A stretch of 5,489 nucleotides of DNA from Limnoglobus sp. (GTDB taxonomy: Bacteria > Planctomycetota > Planctomycetia > Gemmatales > Gemmataceae), in the NCBI GenBank assembly GCA_025353985.1, contig JANXNT010000992.1, forward strand, positions 1 to 5,489. The letters run 5' to 3'. The notes beneath the pieces are model-generated. The model ran no database searches and had not been told where the DNA came from. It worked only from the letters and a program-made list of their open reading frames with translations. Shown here one piece after another: positions 1-5,489 of the stretch. Made by a program: the position numbers and the translations under genes. How positions within the stretch are numbered: the first letter of the stretch is position 1; every line of letters begins with the position of its first letter.

Positions 1-40
1 CGGGATCGAAGTGCTGAATCGCCTGGCAGAGCAGAAATGA
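1..40 (+). CDS. C-terminal end of an unidentified protein (partial)
   Basis: Reading from base 2 gives 12 codons, GIEVLNRLAEQK, then TGA at 38-40. The segment looks like an amphipathic helix of the kind that often ends a globular protein, and its codons end mostly in G or C. The gene begins outside the window, so its family cannot be named. After its stop the sequence turns into repeat-rich DNA with no convincing reading frame, which fits a true gene end here. The short length means the call rests mainly on the plausible codon and residue pattern. Confidence 0.5.
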   Translation, partial: GIEVLNRLAEQK

Positions 41-59
41 TCTATCGTGCCAGCCCGCA

Positions 60-82
60 GCGCAAGCAAGGGAAACCCACGA
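60..82 (+). repeat. 23-bp direct repeat, copy 1
   Basis: This copy matches bases 305-327 exactly over 23 bp. Beyond the repeat both copies lead to a CATCGCAG segment, but copy 1 has 9 extra bases before it. The pair brackets the inverted repeat at 154-227, so the intervening DNA could have been inserted or duplicated. Confidence 0.85.
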
Positions 83-153
83 AATGCACGCCATCGCAGA
101 AAACGATGACATCGTTCGTTTGAGCGGTTTGCAGTTGCGCCATTCAAATGTAG

Positions 154-227
154 GGGCACCCCTTGTGGGTGCCGGTTCGTATGCCAGAGACTGGGAGATT
201 CATCCCAGGCACCCACAAGGGGTGCCC
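154..227. repeat. 20-bp perfect inverted repeat with inner hairpin
   Basis: The arms are 154-173 (GGGCACCCCTTGTGGGTGCC) and 208-227, its exact reverse complement. The match continues outward past a single-base bulge. Within the loop, CTGGGA at 191-196 and TCCCAG at 203-208 form a second small stem, which shares base 208 with the outer arm, so the two compete slightly. No T run follows, so a simple terminator is unlikely. It resembles dispersed intergenic palindromes (REP or MITE-like), which is an inference from form only. Confidence 0.85.
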
Positions 228-278
228 TACGAAATCCTTCCAGATCGCGGATCGCCGCATTTCAAGAGGGAACGTTCG

Positions 279-310
279 AACTTCAAAACGCGCAACTTCA
301 AAACGCGCAA
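279..310 (+). repeat. 15-bp tandem duplication
   Basis: The unit AACTTCAAAACGCGC occurs at 279-293 and again exactly at 294-308, with two further matching bases. The second unit runs directly into copy 2 of the 23-bp direct repeat, sharing its first bases. It looks like a slippage product at the junction of two repeat elements. Confidence 0.85.
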
Positions 311-327
311 GCAAGGGAAACCCACGA
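305..327 (+). repeat. 23-bp direct repeat, copy 2
   Basis: This is an exact copy of bases 60-82, lying 245 bp downstream in the same orientation. Its left end overlaps the 15-bp tandem duplication, and it ends 13 bases before the large nested palindrome. Confidence 0.85.
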
Positions 328-340
328 CATCGCAGGTATT

Positions 341-475
341 CCCAGGGGTACGACGTAAGACGTCTAACCCTGGGCTAACTGATGCAACCCCGTTGGGGTA
401 AGAATCGGATATGCATTTATCCCAACGGGGTTCGATCGTACACCCCAGGGTTAGACGTTTCGTCGTACCCCTGGG
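341..475. repeat. Large nested palindromic element (three-tier hairpin)
   Basis: Three pairs of complementary segments nest around one centre. The outer pair is 341-355 with 461-475 (15 bp, exact). The middle pair is 361-374 with 444-457 (14 bp, exact). The inner pair is 386-397 with 421-432 (12 bp, exact), extending to 400/418 through one G-T pair. The tiers are separated by small internal loops (5 versus 3 bases, and 11 versus 11), and the terminal loop is about 17 bases. Single-stranded DNA or RNA of either strand could fold into a long cruciform-like hairpin. No transposase gene is present, so it may be a non-autonomous palindromic element. A transcribed structural role is also possible. 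Confidence 0.85.
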
Positions 476-590
476 TAGCGGTGACGACTATTTTCCTGCT
501 TTCTCTCCGAAATCGCATTCAGGGTTGACGACGTGCTGGAAACTTCGCCAGAATAGTATTGTTCGCATCATCGAATGCGGTGGTGTCCAG

Positions 591-596
591 AAAGGA
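591..596 (+). promoter_or_regulatory. Probable ribosome binding site for the protease gene
   Basis: The purine run AAAGGA is the best Shine-Dalgarno candidate upstream of the protease. It lies 2 bases before ATG 599, which is too close, and 11 bases before ATG 608, which is slightly long but usable. An in-frame ATG at 575 lies upstream of it and would leave the site inside the gene. This is one reason for choosing 608. Confidence 0.45.
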
Positions 597-607
597 CCAT
601 GACGGCC

Positions 608-3244
608 ATGAAACGTTTTGCCTCGCTTTTCCTCTCGCTTGCGGCTCTCGTTGCCTGCGATGTTCACCTCATTGCGGCCGAGGTTGTCGCCCCGCCGAAA
701 ACGCAGGGACCGTTTGCCGTCATCGTCGGCGTCAGCCAGTTCGACGATAAGGCGATCCAGCCACGACCGTCGGCGGACGTCGATGCCAAGGCGATGTACG
801 ATCTGCTAACCGATGCCAAGTATCTCGGCATCCCGGCGGACCGCATCATTCTGCTCACGTCGGTCGCCGATGCGAAGCGTGGCAGCAAACTCGCGACTCG
901 CGAAAACATCATCGCGGCCGTTCATCAGGCCGTCGCTAAAACCGGTAAAGACGACCTGCTGCTGATCGGCCTCTACGGCCGTGGCTGCCCCGTGGGTATC
1001 GATAAGTTCGCGTTCTTCGCCAACGAATCAACCGTAACCGACCGTGCGAAGAACGGCGTACTCGGCGAGGATTTCGCCACCGAACTCAAGGAAGTGAAGT
1101 CGCAAAAACTCTGCGCCTTCCTTGATGTCAACTTCAAAGGTTACGACGCCGGTAAGGAAATCATCGCGGAGCCGAATGCGTTCTCGCTGTTCGGCGCGAT
1201 CTATGGCTCGACCCCCGAAGACAAAGACGAAGACGAAGCCCCCGTTCGCGATAAAGTCGTCGTGTTATCGAACCTTCCCGGCAACGATCCGATCGTCAAA
1301 GGCGATGGCGGGTTGTTCACGGCCACGGTCGTTGCAGGCCTCAAAGGCGCAGCCGACGTGGAAGGCTACGAACCCGATGGCTTGATTTGTATCGACGAAC
1401 TGACGCGGTACCTCGACAAGGAAATCACGACGCAGGCCCGGTTGCTCGGCAAAACCGTCAGCGAGAAAGAAGCAATTCCGATCGCGGCAGGGGCGACGAA
1501 CAGCCACTTTGCGATTACACGCAATCCCGATGCCAGTCCCGCTTCGCTGAAGCGCCTTGCGGCGTTCGACACGATTGCGAAAGCCGGCACATTGCCCAAG
1601 GACGCGGTCGAAGAAGGCGTGAAGTTATTGAGCCGAATGCCGACGCTGAAGAACCACCAGGAATTGCGGAAGAAGTATCAAGAACTGGCCGATGCGAAGC
1701 TGAATACGGAAGAATTCCTCGCTAGCCGCGCGAAGCTCGCCGAGGCGATGGTCCTGCCCTCGAAGGATGCCGCCACCTTCACGCAGATCGTCGAACTCGC
1801 CGCCGAAACGCTCAAGGTGAAGTACGTCAAAGTCCTCAACGAAGGCGATCTCGTTGCAGGTGCGATTCGCGGTTTGTACAAGCGGATCGAAGAGCCGGTC
1901 CCTGCGGACATCGAAGCGATTCTGAAGACCGCAAAGACTCTCGACGCCGATGCACTGAAGAATTTGCTAATGACCGCACGCACGAAACTCGGCAAACGCG
2001 AAGACCTCGACAACCAAAAAGACGCTGACATCGCGCTCGGGATGATGGCCGAAAGTATCGGCGACCCGCACACGCGCTACTTCGACAAAGAGACGATGAA
2101 GCGCGAAGAAAGCCGACTCAAGTCGCAGTTCAGCGGCATCGGTATTCACATTCGCCGCGACCTCGCCCGCGATGGTCTGCTCGTCGTCTCGCCGATCAAA
2201 GGCAGTCCCGCTTACAAGGCCGGCGTCAAGGCAGGCGACCTCATCGTCGAGGTGCGCCGCGAAGTCGACCCCGAAGGCAAGCCACTCCCCGCCGACGCGC
2301 CGAAAGTCGTCTCGATGCGCGGCATCAAGACCGACAAAGCGATCGAGATCATCCTCGGCAAACCGGGGATCCCGATCACGATCGTCATCGAACGCGAAGG
2401 CGTCAAGGAACCGATCGTGCTCGACATCGAACGCGGTCGCGTCTCGCTCGAAACCGTGTTCGGCGTCAAGCGGGGCGAGAAGGACAACTGGGAATTCCTG
2501 ATCGATGAAGAAAACAAAATCGGCTACGTCTACCTCAGCCAGTTCGGCCCACGCACCGCCGCCGAACTGCATGCCGCGATGCAGAAACTCACCCGCCAGG
2601 GGATCAAGGGCTTCGTTCTCGACCTGCGCTTTAACCCCGGTGGCACGCTGCCCGGTGCGCTACTGATCTCCGACATGTTCATCGAAAGTGGCCTGCTTTT
2701 GAAGGTGACACCGCGAGTCGGCAAGGAAGACAAACACTACGACTCCGGCGAACCCGACCTGAACTTCAACAAGTCGAAGTTCCCGATGGCGTGCCTCGTC
2801 AACGGTGGCAGTGCGAGCGCATCGGAGATCGTTTCCGCCGTGCTGCAAGATTACGACCGTGCGGTGATCGTCGGCGAACGTAGCTATGGCAAGGGCAGCG
2901 TGCAGACCGTCGATCCGTTCGATACGACCGGCGGCGTGTTCAAGCTGACGACGGCGCGATACTTCCCACCGCTCGGCCGCAACATCGACAAGCGAAGCAC
3001 GACGGGCAAACCCGAAGACGAATGGGGCGTCTCGCCGACCAAAGGCTACGAAGTGAAAATCACGCGCGAAGAGCGCCAGGATCTCGGCGAATTGCTTTAC
3101 GACAAGGAGCATATCGGTAAAGCGATCACGCCACAAAAGGCCGCGAAAGCACCGTTCAAGGACCGCCAACTCGAAGCGGCTCTCGATTACCTCAAGAAGG
3201 AAATTGTGGCAAAAGGCGTAGGCACGGCAAAGAAGGCTGGTTAA
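608..3244 (+). CDS. Exported caspase-like domain / PDZ / S41 C-terminal processing protease fusion
   Basis: This encodes 878 residues from ATG 608, numbered so here. Start 608 puts Lys-Arg directly before a hydrophobic signal segment; in-frame ATGs at 575 and 599 would add an untypical leader. The signal ends either at a lipobox-like LVAC (Cys17) or after Ala-Ala (about 24). Residues 36 to about 305 resemble a peptidase C14 (caspase) fold: strand VIVGVSQF, strand LLLIGLYGRG, strand LCAFLDVNFKG. The usual GHG histidine position is Arg125 and the usual cysteine position is Asn175, so this domain is probably inactive. A helical linker and the CTP N-terminal helical region follow (IRGLYKRI near 420, DPHTRYF near 486), then a PDZ domain (about 508-600) and the S41 core (about 614-834). 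Ser737, Lys762 and Gln766 have the 25- and 4-residue spacing of the Bacillus CtpB catalytic residues, so this protease should cut substrates outside the cytoplasm, typically from an exposed C-terminus. Substrates are unknown. Confidence 0.92.
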   Translation: MKRFASLFLSLAALVACDVHLIAAEVVAPPKTQGPFAVIVGVSQFDDKAIQPRPSADVDAKAMYDLLTDAKYLGIPADRIILLTSVADAKRGSKLATRENIIAAVHQAVAKTGKDDLLLIGLYGRGCPVGIDKFAFFANESTVTDRAKNGVLGEDFATELKEVKSQKLCAFLDVNFKGYDAGKEIIAEPNAFSLFGAIYGSTPEDKDEDEAPVRDKVVVLSNLPGNDPIVKGDGGLFTATVVAGLKGAADVEGYEPDGLICIDELTRYLDKEITTQARLLGKTVSEKEAIPIAAGATNSHFAITRNPDASPASLKRLAAFDTIAKAGTLPKDAVEEGVKLLSRMPTLKNHQELRKKYQELADAKLNTEEFLASRAKLAEAMVLPSKDAATFTQIVELAAETLKVKYVKVLNEGDLVAGAIRGLYKRIEEPVPADIEAILKTAKTLDADALKNLLMTARTKLGKREDLDNQKDADIALGMMAESIGDPHTRYFDKETMKREESRLKSQFSGIGIHIRRDLARDGLLVVSPIKGSPAYKAGVKAGDLIVEVRREVDPEGKPLPADAPKVVSMRGIKTDKAIEIILGKPGIPITIVIEREGVKEPIVLDIERGRVSLETVFGVKRGEKDNWEFLIDEENKIGYVYLSQFGPRTAAELHAAMQKLTRQGIKGFVLDLRFNPGGTLPGALLISDMFIESGLLLKVTPRVGKEDKHYDSGEPDLNFNKSKFPMACLVNGGSASASEIVSAVLQDYDRAVIVGERSYGKGSVQTVDPFDTTGGVFKLTTARYFPPLGRNIDKRSTTGKPEDEWGVSPTKGYEVKITREERQDLGELLYDKEHIGKAITPQKAAKAPFKDRQLEAALDYLKKEIVAKGVGTAKKAG

Positions 3245-3288
3245 TCCGGTTGCAACGGCCAGCGAAACTGTGCGGAATTCGATGAGTG

Positions 3289-3320
3289 TACCCGCTGGGG
3301 AATCCCTGGCGGGTATTTTT
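3289..3320 (+). terminator. Rho-independent terminator after the protease gene
   Basis: A 7-bp GC-rich stem, TACCCGC at 3289-3295 with GCGGGTA at 3309-3315, encloses 13 bases and is followed at once by five T residues (3316-3320). It lies 45 bases after the protease stop and before the next plus-strand gene. It therefore suggests that the small lipoprotein gene has its own promoter. Confidence 0.75.
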
Positions 3321-3405
3321 ATGCGCGATCTCGGCTTGGAATGATTTTGCCGACTGTCAGAATTGATTAAAGTTCTGAAACTGGCGAACCGACACGTTCG
3401 CAAAC

Positions 3406-3409
3406 GAGG
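3406..3409 (+). promoter_or_regulatory. Ribosome binding site of the small lipoprotein gene
   Basis: GAGG lies 9 bases before ATG 3419, a normal Shine-Dalgarno distance. It supports this frame over two overlapping open frames in the same stretch. Confidence 0.6.
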
Positions 3410-3418
3410 TCAAAAATC

Positions 3419-3874
3419 ATGAGCCGATTGTGGTGGAGTATTCTCGGCATCGCCATTCTCGCGAGCAATTCGGGCTGCCGAACCTGCACGGAGCGTTCGC
3501 GATTCAGCAGTTGCCGCGAACGCTGCGACACGCCGACATCGCGCAGTGCAGGCGTACCCCAAGGCCAGGCCATCCAGCAGCCGCGATACTCCAGCAACAC
3601 TATGGCAACGATGCCAATGGCACCGCAGCCGTACTACAACAGCAGCCCCGAGATCAGTTCCGGGTTCGCAACGTACCCGCAATCGATACCGACCGGCATG
3701 ACGGCCGCGCCGATCTTCAGCGCACCAACAGGCTACCCAACCGGCGGAGCCGCATCGCCCGGAAACGAACTGCCACCCCCCGCCGAATTCGCACCGCAAT
3801 CGTCCGCATCGCCAACGAACCCCAACGGCCTACCACAGCCGATCCCGCTCACGCCCGTCAGCTTGGGGAAGTAA
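3419..3874 (+). CDS. Small Pro/Gln/Ser-rich probable lipoprotein
   Basis: The product has 151 residues and matches no family I recognise. It opens with Arg3, then a hydrophobic stretch (LWWSILGIAILA) and Cys20 in the context NSGC. This resembles a lipoprotein signal, though Asn at the -3 position is not standard. Cys20, Cys23, Cys32 and Cys36 form a cluster within a basic segment. From about residue 45 to the end the chain is low-complexity, rich in Pro, Ser, Gln, Asn, Thr and Ala with scattered Tyr, and looks disordered. Lipid anchoring with an extended tail in the envelope is the likely arrangement. A terminator separates it from the protease gene, and its stop lies 8 bp from the stop of the convergent minus-strand gene. 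Overlapping frames on both strands are long, but they lack a signal and are Arg/His-rich or start poorly. Confidence 0.75.
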   Translation: MSRLWWSILGIAILASNSGCRTCTERSRFSSCRERCDTPTSRSAGVPQGQAIQQPRYSSNTMATMPMAPQPYYNSSPEISSGFATYPQSIPTGMTAAPIFSAPTGYPTGGAASPGNELPPPAEFAPQSSASPTNPNGLPQPIPLTPVSLGK

Positions 3875-3882
3875 CCGCTCGA

Positions 3883-5103
3883 TTATGGAGCCAGGATGAT
3901 TACCCGCGTCACCTGTCCGTTGACGGTGATATCATGTCGCACGTTTCCGGGCGTATTTAGGAGCGTGCATCGTCCATCGGGAAAAGTCGTGAGCCGACAA
4001 CCCGGTAGCGAGTAGTTCATCGACTTCGGCACAAATGGACCGAGCCATCGGCAGGCAAGAACGTGAAAACCGGAAGGGTACCGAACGACATCCAGAACAC
4101 GGTCGTAGTCTTCCATGAAATAGGGCATTCGAACATATTCGAAGAACGAGTAGCCATTCGTGGTAGTCGATTCGACACGAGGTGGTAACTGAGATGAAAC
4201 CAGCTTTGAGTTAGTCACAATCAAAAATTGGAAACGACCTTGTTCGAATCGATAGCATCCTCGCATATGGCCGCTGACAATCGGGATACGATCGATAACA
4301 ATATTCGTGCCGGTATAAATCGATCTCTTCGCTTCCGGTTGGAGTTGTATATTTGCTTCGGTATGGTGAAGTTTTGGCGGTGTGACATCGTAGCGACGCT
4401 GTGTGTAGCGAAATGCTCCCCCATTCACACTGAGCATGAACAAGATAGTGCGTCGTGGTTCTGTAATTTTCACCCCTGCTTCAGTCATCGCAATCGCTTG
4501 CCATTTTCCTTGTAGTCGGTACAAATCCGCACCCGCTGGATTTTTAATCCACAGTACCCGATTCGAGTAATCTACGACTGCTGAGAGATATTCGAGCCAG
4601 TCACTCCCGAGCAGTCCGCCTATTGGTGCGAGCGAGCTGTTGTAGATCTGCGGAACAATTCGCGATTTCAAATCGGTCACCCAAAACCGCATCGACGCGC
4701 GACATAATCGACTCAGGCAGACATCGGATATCGTCGCTTCGCGAAGTTGGAAATCGGCACCCACCAAACCGCTCGCAGCACCTTCGCGACCGAGTTTCAA
4801 TTGAAATCGCTTGGCAATCGCAGCGTCGAGGAGCGTTGCTCCCGCCCCCGTGTCAATCAGCATTGCGACATGACGACCGCGCACATCCATGTCGAGAATC
4901 AAGCCGGTGTAAGCCGGCTCGTAACGCAGCGGTATCGGCATATAACCGGCTGCAAGATAGGCATCCGCAATACTCGAATTCGCAATTCGCCTGTCCATCG
5001 CCGCACTCGCCAGAATGCGGAAGATGGTGCCATCAACGCTACACAATACCAGTACAATTTTGATCAGCGCAAGCAACAGCATGCATCCTCCGTAACGTTT
5101 CAT
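3883..5103 (-). CDS. Exported retropepsin-like aspartyl protease with TIGR03067-like lipocalin domain
   Basis: The product has 406 residues. An N-terminal Lys-Arg and hydrophobic segment (about 8-21) indicate export or a membrane anchor. The aspartyl protease domain spans about 55-188. The active-site motif is LIDTGAGAT with Asp84, and the family's hydrophobic-Gly motif appears as GGLLGSDWL (162-170), followed by a strand ending VLWI. One DTG per chain means it would work as a dimer, as retropepsins do. Residues about 197-325 begin with LQGKW, followed by a beta-rich pattern and a GCYRFEQGRFQF segment, which resembles the planctomycete TIGR03067 lipocalin-like domain. The last 80 residues, with three cysteines, are unassigned. 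Substrates are unknown. The start is uncertain: ATG 5103 has no close ribosome site, whereas ATG 5082 (399 residues) follows GGAGGA but would lose the Lys-Arg. The gene lies 51 bp after the partial gene upstream and may be co-transcribed with it. Confidence 0.85.
   Translation of the reverse strand: MKRYGGCMLLLALIKIVLVLCSVDGTIFRILASAAMDRRIANSSIADAYLAAGYMPIPLRYEPAYTGLILDMDVRGRHVAMLIDTGAGATLLDAAIAKRFQLKLGREGAASGLVGADFQLREATISDVCLSRLCRASMRFWVTDLKSRIVPQIYNSSLAPIGGLLGSDWLEYLSAVVDYSNRVLWIKNPAGADLYRLQGKWQAIAMTEAGVKITEPRRTILFMLSVNGGAFRYTQRRYDVTPPKLHHTEANIQLQPEAKRSIYTGTNIVIDRIPIVSGHMRGCYRFEQGRFQFLIVTNSKLVSSQLPPRVESTTTNGYSFFEYVRMPYFMEDYDRVLDVVRYPSGFHVLACRWLGPFVPKSMNYSLPGCRLTTFPDGRCTLLNTPGNVRHDITVNGQVTRVIILAP
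5086..5091 (-). promoter_or_regulatory. Strong Shine-Dalgarno sequence inside the annotated protease start
   Basis: On the minus strand GGAGGA ends 3 bases before an in-frame ATG at 5082-5080, the eighth codon of the 406-residue reading. It is the only good ribosome site near the start, although the spacing is short. It also encodes Gly-Gly, so chance cannot be excluded. It is the main argument for a 399-residue product. Confidence 0.4.
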
Positions 5104-5154
5104 TGTATTCGCATCGCCAAAACTAACAGTTGCTCCTGTTCGTAATGACGTTAT

Positions 5155-5489
5155 TTACGGCCTTGTGATGCCGGGGAACACAGGAATTGTTACAATTGGT
5201 CCATGCTCAAAAACGATACGATAGTTTTCATAAATGATGATTGTATCCGGACCGACTTGGATACTGACGAACGGTGGCACGAAAACACCAGGTAGGTTTG
5301 GACTGAAGGTAATTATTATCCCTGGACGTGCACCAGGAACTGGAGTCGGAACTGCATCTGGAGCATCACCCGGTTTTGGTTTTTGTATTGGATAGATCTT
5401 CCACTCGATTGGTGGGAAAATTATGCTTGGCCCAAAAGGCTTTAGGCCATCAAGTACCGGTGGGGGAATTACAGGTGGGGGAATTTTAG
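5155..5489 (-). CDS. C-terminal part of a Pro-rich hypothetical protein (partial)
   Basis: The minus strand is open from the right edge to TAA at 5157-5155 and gives 110 codons. It contains no ATG start, so the gene begins outside the window. The edge carries two IPPPV repeats. A Pro/Ile-rich stretch follows (GPSIIFPP, EWKIYPIQKPKP, TPVPGARPG), and then a beta-rich tail with alternating hydrophobic residues (VSIQVGPDTIIIYENYRIVFEHGPIVTI) ending FPGITRP. There are no cysteines in this part. The family is not recognised; the composition suggests an exported or surface protein. Conserved-looking periodicity and an uninterrupted 335-base frame support a real gene. It is followed by 51 bp and then the aspartyl protease gene on the same strand. 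Confidence 0.65.
   Translation of the reverse strand, partial: KIPPPVIPPPVLDGLKPFGPSIIFPPIEWKIYPIQKPKPGDAPDAVPTPVPGARPGIIITFSPNLPGVFVPPFVSIQVGPDTIIIYENYRIVFEHGPIVTIPVFPGITRP
5459..5485 (-). repeat. Short in-frame repeat encoding IPPPV
   Basis: GGTGGGGGAATT occurs at 5459-5470 and 5474-5485 with a 15-bp period, which is five codons. On the minus strand each copy reads Ile-Pro-Pro-Pro-Val. More copies may lie beyond the window edge. Confidence 0.7.

Larger units (their letters stand above)
41..607. other. Repeat-dense intergenic region
   Basis: About 570 bases without a convincing gene. Open frames exist here, but they run straight through inverted and direct repeats and their translations look like low-quality Arg/Pro/Gly-rich products, so they are rejected. 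The region holds a 23-bp direct repeat, a 20-bp inverted repeat, a 15-bp tandem duplication and a large nested palindrome, all between 60 and 475. The last 130 bases lead into the protease gene and should hold its promoter, but no well-spaced -35/-10 pair was found. No tRNA-like or riboswitch-like fold was recognised. Confidence 0.75.

Noticed and set aside
525..559. TTGACG at 525 and TAGTAT at 554 as a promoter for the protease gene.
   Set aside because: The spacer is 23 bases, far longer than the usual 16-18; an alternative GGAAACTT box at 538 has no convincing downstream partner.
84..602. Several open frames of 63-105 codons upstream of the protease gene.
   Set aside because: They run through the palindromes and direct repeats, lack ribosome sites and read as repeat translations.
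1967..2572. A 201-codon minus-strand frame inside the protease gene.
   Set aside because: It lies wholly opposite conserved PDZ and S41 sequence and is Asp/Ala/Phe-rich, typical of an antisense shadow in GC-rich DNA.
3357..3378. TCAGAA and TTCTGA, a 6-bp inverted repeat upstream of the lipoprotein gene, as an operator.
   Set aside because: The arms are short with a 10-base spacer and no promoter could be placed beside it; this is expected by chance.
2660..3403. A 247-codon minus-strand frame covering the protease C-terminus.
   Set aside because: It lies opposite the catalytic Ser-Lys region, and its reading through the terminator and intergenic gap looks random.
3820..3868. CCCCAA and TTGGGG as a terminator for the minus-strand gene.
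   Set aside because: The loop would be about 37 bases and no T run follows on the minus strand.
3430..3960. A 176-codon plus-strand frame overlapping the small lipoprotein gene.
   Set aside because: It has no ribosome site or signal, is Arg/His-rich, and runs into the opposing aspartyl protease gene; the 151-residue frame has both a signal and a ribosome site.

Overview
The window most likely comes from a planctomycete, probably of the Gemmata group. The grounds are a moderately GC-rich sequence, exported proteins built as unusual multidomain fusions, a lipocalin-like segment resembling the planctomycete-typical TIGR03067 domain, and an intergenic region full of palindromic repeats. This is recognition by eye, not a database result.

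Layout, left to right. Bases 1-40 hold the last 12 codons of a plus-strand gene. Bases 41-607 are non-coding and repeat-dense: a 23-bp direct repeat, a 20-bp inverted repeat with an inner hairpin, a 15-bp tandem duplication and a three-tier nested palindrome of about 135 bp. Next comes a long plus-strand gene (608-3244) for an exported protein that joins a caspase-like domain, apparently without its catalytic His and Cys, to a complete PDZ plus S41 carboxyl-terminal processing protease whose Ser-Lys-Gln residues are all present. A stem-loop followed by a T run (3289-3320) closes this unit. A small plus-strand gene (3419-3874) encodes a probable lipoprotein with a Cys cluster and a Pro/Gln/Ser/Asn-rich body.

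The right third is on the minus strand and converges on the small lipoprotein gene with only 8 bp between the stops. A Pro-rich protein whose start lies beyond the right edge (5155-5489) is followed after 51 bp by a gene (3883-5103) for an exported retropepsin-like aspartyl protease fused to a TIGR03067-like lipocalin domain. These two could be one transcript. Sampled 60-base stretches of this block are about 45-47% GC, against 60% in a sample of the protease gene to the left.

Most of the recognisable products appear to be exported or envelope-associated, and two are proteases of different catalytic classes. A shared role in envelope protein processing is possible, but the convergent layout argues for at least two separate transcription units and nothing seen links them functionally. 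No RNA gene, CRISPR array, transposase or phage gene was seen.
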